Shown here piece by piece: positions 43,703 through 50,835 of a stretch of 58,026 bases of DNA. Each line of letters begins with the position of its first letter. Within the stretch, counting starts at the first letter, position 1. The translations under genes were made by a program, and so were the position numbers. Origin of the DNA: Prevotella sp. GTDB taxonomy: Bacteria; Bacteroidota; Bacteroidia; Bacteroidales; Bacteroidaceae. The notes beneath the pieces were generated by a model. The model was given only the letters and a program-made list of their open reading frames with translations. It was not told the DNA's origin and did not search any database. Where the stretch lies: positions 1 to 58,026 of the forward strand of contig JAGCNO010000180.1 in NCBI GenBank assembly GCA_017645905.1, written 5' to 3'.

Positions 43703-44020
43703 ATGTACGCAATTGTAGACATCCAGGGTCAGCAGTTCAAGGTCGAGGAGGGCAAGAAGCTCTTCGTTCACCACATGAAGGACGTGGAAGCAGGCAAGAC
43801 TGTTGAATTTGACAAGGTGCTGCTCGTTGATGCAGACGGCACGGTCACGGTAGGCTCACCCACCGTAGAGGGAGCAAAAGTAGTAGTAGAAGTGTTGAAC
43901 CCGCTGGTGAAGGGCGACAAGGTCATCGTCTTCAAGATGAAGCGCCGCAAGGACTCGCGTAAGCGCAACGGTCACCGTGAGCAGTTCACACAGGTTGAAG
44001 TTAAACAAGTAATCGCTTAA
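43703..44020 (+). CDS. rplU: Ribosomal protein L21
   Basis: 105 residues, [20 protein letters not shown] and [19 protein letters not shown], the classic bL21 sequence. Cotranscribed with rpmA after an 18-nt gap with a GGTAAGGAGG ribosome-binding site. Confidence 0.98.
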   Translation: MYAIVDIQGQQFKVEEGKKLFVHHMKDVEAGKTVEFDKVLLVDADGTVTVGSPTVEGAKVVVEVLNPLVKGDKVIVFKMKRRKDSRKRNGHREQFTQVEVKQVIA

Positions 44021-44038
44021 GGTAAGGAGGACTGAATT

Positions 44039-44299
44039 ATGGCACATAAAAAAGGTGTAGGTAGTTCTAAGAACGGACGCGAGAGCGCAGCCCAGCGACT
44101 TGGAGTGAAGATTTGGGGCGGACAGAAGTGTCTGGCCGGTAACATCATCGTCCGCCAGCGCGGTACGAAGCACAATCCCGGTACGGGCGTTGCCATCGGC
44201 AAGGACGACACGCTCTATGCACTCATCGACGGTACGGTGAACTTCCACAAGGGAAAGCGCGACAAGAGCGTTGTCTCCGTAATACCCGCTGAGGCATAA
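44039..44299 (+). CDS. rpmA: Ribosomal protein L27
   Basis: 86 residues, [22 protein letters not shown] and [15 protein letters not shown], the typical bL27 sequence. No N-terminal extension for protease processing is present, as in most Gram-negatives. Confidence 0.98.
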   Translation: MAHKKGVGSSKNGRESAAQRLGVKIWGGQKCLAGNIIVRQRGTKHNPGTGVAIGKDDTLYALIDGTVNFHKGKRDKSVVSVIPAEA

Positions 44300-44338
44300 C
44301 AATTAATTAAAAAACAACTTACTTCCAAACAAACACAG

Positions 44339-44367
44339 AGCCCTGCTTCCAAACCGGAGGCAGGGCT
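44339..44367 (+). terminator. Terminator of rplU-rpmA
   Basis: AGCCCTGCTTCC pairs with GGAGGCAGGGCT (12 bp including one G-T pair) around a 5-nt loop, 40 nt after the stop, followed by a short T-rich tail. Confidence 0.75.
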
Positions 44368-44780
44368 TCTGCTTATGGACGAATAGGAAAAGATGTCGAA
44401 TCAAAATGGTTAATCCCAAAAGGGTCATTAGGATGGACTCTGAGTTTTAATGACTTACTCTGGGAGAAAGTTGTGATTAAGTGAGAGGAAAGAAAAGGTA
44501 ATTTCCTTTCCCAAGCGTGAGTCCCGAGCGTGAGCAACTTGACCGCATAGCGGCAAAGCGCTCGGCGACGAAGGAGACGCTTGCGTAATGAAATGGAGCA
44601 AGAACGGCTTTTTCTCATAGAAAGAACGGCTTATTCGTTTTGAAAGAACGGCTTTTTCTCATAGAAAGAACGGTTTTTTCTGTGAGAGAGCGCTCGGCAT
44701 CCCGAAAGGTGACACTTGCGTAATGGAATGGAGCAAGAACGGCTCAAAGTCTTGGTACTGTTTCTAAAAACCGATTTGGG
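44368..44780. other. Repeat-filled intergenic region between rpmA and the AraC-type gene
   Basis: No gene. It holds the second repeat type (44468-44545), array 5 of the 22-nt repeat (44598-44702) and a lone unit (44733-44749). A GCGCTCGGC ... CTTGCGTAATGRAATGGAGCAAGAACGGCT block is present twice (44569-44609 and 44690-44743). Confidence 0.7.
44598..44702. repeat. 22-nt-pitch array of a 17-nt palindrome, array 5 (5 units, plus one lone unit)
   Basis: Units at 44598-44614, 44620-44636, 44642-44658, 44664-44680 and a degenerate 44686-44702, with spacers TCATA, GTTTT, TCATA, TGTGA. A single unit GCAAGAACGGCTCAAAG lies at 44733-44749. Confidence 0.9.
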
Positions 44781-45692
44781 TTAATATCTGTTTGATTGTC
44801 TGTATTCCAAAGGTGTCTGACCTGTAAGGCGCTTGAAGTATTTGCTGAAGAACGATGGATTGGGGAAGTCCATCTCTTCGGAAATTTGGACAAGAGGCTT
44901 GTCCGTATGCTTCAGTTCTATCTTGATGTGCTCTACAAGGGCTCGGTCTATCCACTCCTTAGCGGTGGTGCCGCTGGCTTGTCGGATGACGGTGCCAAGA
45001 TAGCGCTCGGTGAGGCACATGCGACCTGCATAGAAACTGATTTGGTGCTCGTGTGTGGCATGCTGGTTGACAAGGAAGATAAATCGGTCAAAGATGGTCT
45101 GTTCGCGACTCTGCGATGCCTTCATTAGGTCGATGTGCTGACGATAGATACCATCGTAATGATACATCATGGCAGCAACAAGGCTGCTGACTGTCTGACG
45201 GTTATAGTCAGGCTGGTGTACCACGTGCCAGATGGTGTCGATGATGTTGCGTGTGGTGGCTATGTCGCTCTCGCTCGCTTTGATTTGGAAGTCGCGCACC
45301 TGCCCGTTAAAGGCCGACGGCATCTGTCCTACAGCAAAAGGCATTGGGAAGTCGGCAAAGAGTCCGATGCCGTAAATCTCAAGGTCGGAGGTGAACGAGA
45401 GGGGATGAATAATGGATCCTGGCCCGACGAAAAGTAAGGAGCCAGACTCTAACTTCTTTTCTACAAGATTCACTCTCACTAAAGCCTGCCCCTTTGAGAT
45501 AACCCCCATACGGAAGTCGTTGATGGTGAAAGGTGGTTTGTGTTGTTGAATAATCAGTTTAAACACACTCGGATCACCGTAAAGCATCCCCAGTTCGCTG
45601 TTTATAAATGCATGCTCGAACATCTGCTCCATGTGGGCATCGAAAACGCCCTTCATGCGCGAGTAATTCATCAGTTTTGGCTGGTTGTCCAT
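44781..45692 (-). CDS. AraC-family transcriptional regulator
   Basis: 303 residues with a cupin-like N-terminal half and a C-terminal double HTH (about 205-303): FYAGRMCLTERYLGTVIRQ, then VQISEEMDFPNPSFFSKYFKR and GQTPLEYR. It is divergent from the efflux operon at 45851 with 158 nt between, so it most likely controls that operon in response to an exported compound (inference). A TATCTTTG box precedes it on the minus strand (45718-45725). Confidence 0.9.
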   Translation of the reverse strand: MDNQPKLMNYSRMKGVFDAHMEQMFEHAFINSELGMLYGDPSVFKLIIQQHKPPFTINDFRMGVISKGQALVRVNLVEKKLESGSLLFVGPGSIIHPLSFTSDLEIYGIGLFADFPMPFAVGQMPSAFNGQVRDFQIKASESDIATTRNIIDTIWHVVHQPDYNRQTVSSLVAAMMYHYDGIYRQHIDLMKASQSREQTIFDRFIFLVNQHATHEHQISFYAGRMCLTERYLGTVIRQASGTTAKEWIDRALVEHIKIELKHTDKPLVQISEEMDFPNPSFFSKYFKRLTGQTPLEYRQSNRY

Positions 45693-45823
45693 AGGCTATT
45701 TGTTGCTAAATATGCTGCAAAGATAATAATAATTCTTGAATTATCGTTCTTTTTTCTACTCAAATCAAACAAAAAGAACATTTCTAACTGATGATGGATA
45801 ACGAATATTTGGTAAAATCGTCG

Positions 45824-45831
45824 TAACTTTG
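45824..45831 (+). promoter_or_regulatory. -7 box of the efflux operon promoter
   Basis: TAACTTTG, 20 nt before the tolC-like start. No TTTG at -33, consistent with activation by the divergent AraC-family protein. Confidence 0.55.
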
Positions 45832-45850
45832 CACCCAGAATATCAAAATA

Positions 45851-47176
45851 ATGATTATGCGAAGTATTATTTTTGGACTCATGATGCTGCCGATGATGGC
45901 TTTAGGGCAGACACTTGAAGAGTGCCGGCAGGCTGCGGAACGTAACTATCCGCTGATACGGCAGTATGGGCTGATAGAGAAAACGACGGACTTGACGGTT
46001 AGCAACATCCAGAAAGGATGGCTGCCGCAGGTGTCGGCATCGGCTCAGGCTACGCTTCAGAGTGATGTGACGGCTTTTCCTGACCAGATGCAGCAGATGT
46101 ACCGGTCAATGGGCATAGAGATGGAGGGCCTGAGGAAAGACCAGTACCGTGTGGGCATCGATGTGCAGCAGATGGTGTTCGACGGTGGAAATATCAAGAG
46201 CCAGAAAGCCATCGCCCGACAACAGGGGGAAGTGCGGGCGGCTGAAAATGAAGTAAATATGTATAATGTACGCAAACGCGTAAACGAGATGTACTTCGGG
46301 TTGCTGCTGCTCGACGAACAGATTGTACTGAATAAGGACCTACAGGAACAGCTCTTGCAGAATGAAAAGAAGCTGGCATCAATGCTGAAGAGCGGAACGG
46401 CAGCCGAGAGCGACTACCAGAACGTGAAGGCGGAACGGCTTAACGTGGTGCAGCAGGCAACAGGGCTGCAGGCGCAAAGAAAGGCGCTGGCGAGGATGCT
46501 GTCGGTGTTCTGCGGCCTCACCCCAGACCCCTCTCTGAATGGAGGGGAGATTATACCTGTGAAGCCAGCTGTTCAGGAAGCCTTGCAGTATCTACGCCCC
46601 TCCATTCAGGGAGGGGATGGGGGTGGGTCTCGCCCGGAATTGAAGGCAATCGATGCGCAGCTGCGTTTGGCCGATGCACAGGAGAAGGCGCTCGATGCGG
46701 CCCTGATGCCGAAGTTGGGCGTGTTTGCACAAGGATTCTATGGCTATCCTGGTTACAATCTGTTTGAGGACATGATGAGTCGTAAGTTCTCATGGAACGG
46801 GATGATTGGTGCACGATTCATCTGGAACATCGGTGCCCTTTACACCCGCAAGAATGACAAGGCTTCTCTCAACGCTCAACGCTCAACGCTCAACATTCAA
46901 AAAGAGACATTCCTCTTCAATAACAATCTGGAGCAGATACAGCAAAACGAGGACATCGAACGTTATCGTAAGCTGATGTCTGAAGACGAGGAGATTATCA
47001 GTCTGCGAAGCAATATACGAAAGGCGGCAGAGTCGAAGCTGTCGCATGGTATCATCGACGTGAACGACCTCTTGAAGGAAATCACCAACGAGAATGTTGC
47101 CAAGGTACAGCTGCGGGTACACGAAATCGAGATGCTGAAAGAGATATATGACCTGAAATATACCACCAATAATTAA
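45851..47176 (+). CDS. TolC-family outer-membrane efflux protein
   Basis: 441 residues with a signal peptide (cut at ALGQ). Two repeats of long helices and strands as in TolC (SQKAIARQQGEVRAAENEVN, then LKNEKKLASMLKSGTAAESDYQNVKAERLN-like helices). First gene of the efflux operon. A GC-rich two-arm palindromic element (46517-46630) is inserted in frame near residue 220-260, and a TCAACGC heptamer array (46865-46900) lies in a helical part. Confidence 0.9.
   Translation: MIMRSIIFGLMMLPMMALGQTLEECRQAAERNYPLIRQYGLIEKTTDLTVSNIQKGWLPQVSASAQATLQSDVTAFPDQMQQMYRSMGIEMEGLRKDQYRVGIDVQQMVFDGGNIKSQKAIARQQGEVRAAENEVNMYNVRKRVNEMYFGLLLLDEQIVLNKDLQEQLLQNEKKLASMLKSGTAAESDYQNVKAERLNVVQQATGLQAQRKALARMLSVFCGLTPDPSLNGGEIIPVKPAVQEALQYLRPSIQGGDGGGSRPELKAIDAQLRLADAQEKALDAALMPKLGVFAQGFYGYPGYNLFEDMMSRKFSWNGMIGARFIWNIGALYTRKNDKASLNAQRSTLNIQKETFLFNNNLEQIQQNEDIERYRKLMSEDEEIISLRSNIRKAAESKLSHGIIDVNDLLKEITNENVAKVQLRVHEIEMLKEIYDLKYTTNN
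46517..46630. repeat. GC-rich palindromic element in the tolC-like gene (two arms)
   Basis: Left arm 46517-46549 (ends CTCTGAATGGAGGGGAG) and right arm 46595-46630 (CGCCCCTCCATTCAGGGAGG) are near-complements, with about 45 nt between. It is translated as TPDPSLNGGE to RPSIQGGDGGG. Confidence 0.85.
46865..46900. repeat. CTCAACG heptanucleotide repeat in the tolC-like gene
   Basis: Four tandem 7-nt units (ctcaacg three times, then ctcaaca), translated as SLNAQRSTLNIQ in a helix. Confidence 0.8.
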
Positions 47177-47210
47177 TATCCGACCACGAATTTAACGAAT
47201 TTACAGGAAT

Positions 47211-48137
47211 ATGAGACAGAAAGCTTTTTTATTCTTTCATTTTTTCATTTTTTCATTTTTGTTTTCCAGCTGCGGAAGCAATGAAAAGGAGTACGACGCC
47301 ACAGGAACGTTTGAGGCTACCGAGGTGACAGTTGCTGCTGAGCAAAGCGGTGTGCTGGTGAGGTTCGATGTCAATGAGGGCGACGAGATGGCTCTTGGAC
47401 AGGAAGTAGGACTGGTAGACACCACTCAGATTTGGCTGAAGATACAGCAGATGGTCGCCACCAAGGAGGTCTATAAGAGCCAGAAGCCTGATATGGAAAA
47501 GCAGATTGCGGCCACGCGCCAGCAGCTGGCGAAGGCCAGGCAAGACCAGCAACGCTACAAGGAATTGGTGGCAGACGGGGCGGCTCCCAGCAAGATGCTC
47601 GACGATGCAACCAGTCAGGTGAAGGTACTGCAGAAACAGTTAGATGCGCAGATATCAACGCTCAGCTCTCAACTCTCAACACTCAATTCTCAAATCTCAA
47701 CGACCGATGTGCAGGTGAGACAGTTGCAAGACCAGTTGCAGAAATGCCACATCGTGACTCCTATTGCTGGAACGGTATTGGAGAAATACGTTGAGAGAGG
47801 CGAGTTCGTAGCCCTTGGCAAGCCTCTGTTCAAGATGGCCGATACGGAGAAAATGTTTATCCGTGCCTACGTCACTTCGGCACAACTGAAGGACATCAAG
47901 GTGGGGCAGAAGGCGAAGGTCTTTGCTGACTATGGCGATGGACAGAAGACGACGGTGAGCGCCAGTCGTCAGGAGTATGACGGAACGGTCTGTTGGATTT
48001 CGAGCCGCTCAGAGTTTACGCCCAAGACCATCCTCACCGATGACGAACGGGCCGACTTGGTGTATGCGCTGAAGGTAGCCATCAAGAATGACGGATATGT
48101 AAAGATTGGTATGTACGGGGAAGTCTCCTTTAAGTGA
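47211..48137 (+). CDS. HlyD/YbhG-type membrane fusion lipoprotein
   Basis: 308 residues. A lipoprotein signal ending in FSSC, whose Phe-rich core is encoded by a TTTTTCAT-type repeat. A biotinyl-lipoyl half (TVAAEQSGVLVRFDVNEGDEM), a helical hairpin (about 95-170), the second lipoyl half (CHIVTPIAGTVLEKYVERGEFV) and a beta-barrel. It bridges the inner-membrane ABC transporter and the TolC-like channel. The hairpin carries the heptads STLSSQL, STLNSQI from a CTCAACT repeat (47653-47700). Confidence 0.9.
   Translation: MRQKAFLFFHFFIFSFLFSSCGSNEKEYDATGTFEATEVTVAAEQSGVLVRFDVNEGDEMALGQEVGLVDTTQIWLKIQQMVATKEVYKSQKPDMEKQIAATRQQLAKARQDQQRYKELVADGAAPSKMLDDATSQVKVLQKQLDAQISTLSSQLSTLNSQISTTDVQVRQLQDQLQKCHIVTPIAGTVLEKYVERGEFVALGKPLFKMADTEKMFIRAYVTSAQLKDIKVGQKAKVFADYGDGQKTTVSASRQEYDGTVCWISSRSEFTPKTILTDDERADLVYALKVAIKNDGYVKIGMYGEVSFK
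47653..47700. repeat. CTCAACT heptanucleotide repeat encoding a coiled-coil hairpin
   Basis: About seven 7-nt units, translated as ISTLSSQLSTLNSQIST, exact heptads that match the LSTLNSQ-type heptads of the regulator coiled coil. Confidence 0.85.
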
Positions 48138-48205
48138 AGAGTGAAGAGTTAAGAGTGAAGAATGAAGAATGAAGAGTGAAGAGTGAAAAATTTGCTACCG
48201 CATAG
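48138..48205. repeat. GTGAAGA heptanucleotide array plus a TTTGCTACCGC core, before the ATPase gene
   Basis: Eight or so units (gtgaaga, gtgaaga, gttaaga, gtgaaga, atgaaga ...) end in AAATTTGCTACCGCATAGC directly before the ATG at 48208. The core recurs in inverse sense as AGCGGTAGCAAA with heptamers inside both permease genes (50142-50188 and 51262-51308). Confidence 0.85.
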
Positions 48206-48207
48206 CT

Positions 48208-49731
48208 ATGGATAGTATCATTGTAAGCGGCATATCAAAAAGCTACGGCAAGGTGAAGGCTTTGCAGGACGTGTCGTTTGTTGTCGAGAAGGGTGAGGTG
48301 TTCGGACTTATCGGCCCTGACGGAGCAGGCAAGACGTCAATGTTCCGTATCCTTTGCACGCTGTTACTGCCAGAAGCTGGTACGGCTACAGTGGAGGGCT
48401 TCGATGTGGTGAAGCAGATGACGGACATCAGAAAGCGGGTGGGGTACATGCCCGGACGGTTCTCCCTCTATCAGGACCTGACGGTCGAGGAGAACCTGAA
48501 GTTCTTTGCCACGCTGTTCGGTACCACCGTGGATGAAGGCTATGACAGCATCAAGGCCATCTATTCCCAGATAGAGCGGTTTAAGGACCGTAATGCCGGA
48601 GCATTGTCGGGCGGTATGAAACAGAAGCTGGCACTAAGCTGTGCGCTGGTGCATCAGCCTTCAGTGCTCTTCCTCGACGAGCCTACAACGGGTGTTGACC
48701 CTGTGAGCCGCAAGGAGTTCTGGGACATGCTCTCGATGCTAAAAGAACGAGAGATCACCATCGTAGCAGCTACTCCTTATCTTGACGAGGTGCGCAGGTG
48801 TGAGCGCGTGGCTTTCCTGAGCGAAGGGAAGATGATGGGGATTGGAAAGCCGGAGGTGATTCTGGAGAGGTTCAAGGACATCTTTGTACCCACCCCTTTC
48901 CCCTCCCGAGGGGAGAGGAGTTTAAATACTCTACACACAGATGACGCATCCATGAGTAATCAGTCGCCCCTCCCCTCAGGAGGGGAAGGGGGTGGGTTCG
49001 CCATTGAAGTCTCTCACTTGGTCAAGGCTTATGGTGACTTCCATGCTGTGGATGATATTTCCTTCACCGTTAAGAAAGGCGAGATTTTCGGATTCCTTGG
49101 GGCAAACGGTGCTGGCAAGACTACGGCTATGCACATGCTGGCGGGCCTGAACCAGCCGACGAGTGGTACGGGTAAGGTCTGCGGTTTCGACATCCGCACG
49201 GAGCATGAGCAGATTAAGAAGCATATCGGCTATATGTCGCAGAAGTTCTCGCTGTATGAGGACATGACGGTGGCCGAGAACATACGTCTCTTTGCAGGCA
49301 TTTACGGCATGAGCAACCAGGAGATAGCCCGCAAGACCGACGAGGTGCTCGAACGGCTGAAGTTCACATCGCATAAGAACGACCTCGTGGGCTCGCTGCC
49401 CCTTGGGTGGAAACAGAAGCTGGCCTTCTCTGTCAGCATCTTCCACGAGCCTGGCGTGGTGTTTCTCGATGAACCGACAGGAGGCGTTGATCCCGCTACA
49501 CGTCGTCAGTTCTGGGAATTGATTTACGAAGCGGCCAGTCACGGAATCACCGTCTTTGTGACGACTCACTATATGGACGAGGCTGAATACTGCGACCGCA
49601 TCTCCATTATGGTCGATGGCAAGATTAGCGCAATGGGAACGCCTGAAGAGCTGAAACAGCAATACGGGCAGAAAGATATGGACGGTGTATTCACGTATTT
49701 GGCAAGACAAGCCAAAAGGAGTGAAAAGTGA
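48208..49731 (+). CDS. ABC transporter with two fused ATPase domains (YbhF-like)
   Basis: 507 residues. Domain 1 has Walker A GPDGAGKTS (about 36), signature LSGGM and Walker B FLDEPTTGVD. Domain 2 has Walker A GANGAGKTT (about 298), Walker B FLDEPTGGVD, and a deviant signature SLPLGWKQKLA in place of LSGGQ. The two domains are joined by a linker encoded by a GC-rich palindromic element (48888-48997). It powers the two permeases encoded downstream. The last codon overlaps the GTG of the next gene. Confidence 0.93.
   Translation: MDSIIVSGISKSYGKVKALQDVSFVVEKGEVFGLIGPDGAGKTSMFRILCTLLLPEAGTATVEGFDVVKQMTDIRKRVGYMPGRFSLYQDLTVEENLKFFATLFGTTVDEGYDSIKAIYSQIERFKDRNAGALSGGMKQKLALSCALVHQPSVLFLDEPTTGVDPVSRKEFWDMLSMLKEREITIVAATPYLDEVRRCERVAFLSEGKMMGIGKPEVILERFKDIFVPTPFPSRGERSLNTLHTDDASMSNQSPLPSGGEGGGFAIEVSHLVKAYGDFHAVDDISFTVKKGEIFGFLGANGAGKTTAMHMLAGLNQPTSGTGKVCGFDIRTEHEQIKKHIGYMSQKFSLYEDMTVAENIRLFAGIYGMSNQEIARKTDEVLERLKFTSHKNDLVGSLPLGWKQKLAFSVSIFHEPGVVFLDEPTGGVDPATRRQFWELIYEAASHGITVFVTTHYMDEAEYCDRISIMVDGKISAMGTPEELKQQYGQKDMDGVFTYLARQAKRSEK
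48888..48997. repeat. GC-rich palindromic element in the ATPase linker (two arms)
   Basis: Left arm 48888-48918 (ACCCACCCCTTTCCCCTCCC) and right arm 48965-48997 are inverted near-complements. It is translated as PTPFPSRGE to SPLPSGGEGGG, the same residue pattern as the element in the GT2 gene. Confidence 0.88.
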
Positions 49732-50804
49732 ATAGTGAAATGAAACAATTCATCAGTTTTGTCATCAAGGAAGCCAAGCACATCCTTCGCGACAAGCGTA
49801 CGATGCTGATACTCTTCGGCATGCCTGTTGTGCTGATGCTGCTCTTCGGTTTCGCCATCACCAACGATGTGAGGAATGTGCGGACTATAGTGGTGACCTC
49901 GCAGATGGACCATCAGACGCAGCAGGCTGTGGAGCGACTGTCGGCGTCGGAATACTTCATCATTACGCAGACGGTGGGGACACCCAAGGAAGCCGAAGGA
50001 CTGATAAGAAGCCAGAAGGCCGACCTTGCCGTTGTCTTTGCAAAAGATTTTGCGTCGAAACATTCTGGTATCCAGTTCATCGTCGATGGCTCTGACCCCA
50101 ATATGGCACAGCAGTGGACGCTCTACGCGCAGCAGACAATAGCGGTAGCAAACTCCTCACTTCTCACTCCTAACTCCTCACTTCTCTACAACCCTCAGAT
50201 GAGGTCTGCCTACAACTTCGTACCCGCCATCATGGGTATGCTGCTGTTGTTGATTTGCGCCATGATGACCTCCGTCAGCATTGTCCGTGAGAAAGAGCGT
50301 GGCACGATGGAGGTACTGCTGGTGTCGCCCGTGAAGCCGCTGATGATCATCGTGGCTAAGATGGTGCCTTATCTGTTGCTGGCCCTGCTCATCCTTGCTG
50401 TCATTCTGCTGATGTCGGCCACGGTGCTCGGCGTGCCGCTTCAGGGTTCGCTTGGGTGGATACTCGTAGTCTCGTTCATCTACATCCTGCTGGCCCTTTC
50501 GCTGGGCTTGCTCATCTCGAATATTGCACAGACGCAGTTTGTGGCTCTGCTCGTCTCGGCGATGGTGTTGTTGCTGCCCACCGTGATGCTCTCAGGTATG
50601 CTGTTCCCCATAGAGTCGATGCCCACTGTGCTCCAATGGGTATCGGCAGTTATTCCTCCGCGCTACTACATCCAAGCCATGCGCAAACTGATGATTATGG
50701 GTGTGGGCATTGGCGAGGTATGGAACGAGGTGGTGATCCTCATCGGCATGACTGCCTTGCTACTCACCTTCTCGCTAAAGAACTTTAAGACACGGCTGTC
50801 GTAA
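49728..50804 (+). CDS. ABC-2 type permease 1 (YbhS/YbhR-like)
   Basis: 358 residues. The GTG at 49728 is chosen because AGGAG lies 6 nt upstream and GTGA overlaps the ATPase stop; the ATG at 49740 is an alternative. One helix near residue 25, a periplasmic domain (about 50-160) and five helices (about 165-350) with VREKERGTMEVLLVSPV, the hallmark of ABC-2 permeases. A heptamer array encodes NSSLLTPNSSLLYNP before the helices. Confidence 0.9.
   Translation: MNSEMKQFISFVIKEAKHILRDKRTMLILFGMPVVLMLLFGFAITNDVRNVRTIVVTSQMDHQTQQAVERLSASEYFIITQTVGTPKEAEGLIRSQKADLAVVFAKDFASKHSGIQFIVDGSDPNMAQQWTLYAQQTIAVANSSLLTPNSSLLYNPQMRSAYNFVPAIMGMLLLLICAMMTSVSIVREKERGTMEVLLVSPVKPLMIIVAKMVPYLLLALLILAVILLMSATVLGVPLQGSLGWILVVSFIYILLALSLGLLISNIAQTQFVALLVSAMVLLLPTVMLSGMLFPIESMPTVLQWVSAVIPPRYYIQAMRKLMIMGVGIGEVWNEVVILIGMTALLLTFSLKNFKTRLS
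50142..50188. repeat. AGCGGTAGCAAA plus ACTCCTC heptamer element inside permease 1
   Basis: Core AGCGGTAGCAAACTCCTCAC, then 7-nt units (ttctcac, tcctaac, tcctcac). Encodes AVANSSLLTPNSSLLYN. Confidence 0.82.
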
Positions 50805-50835
50805 TATCGTAATAACGTTTATCGTCATATTGCCT

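Noticed and set aside
9453-44749. CRISPR arrays
   Set aside because: The 22-nt pitch leaves only 5 nt between the 17-nt units, units may be inverted, and no cas gene is in the window.
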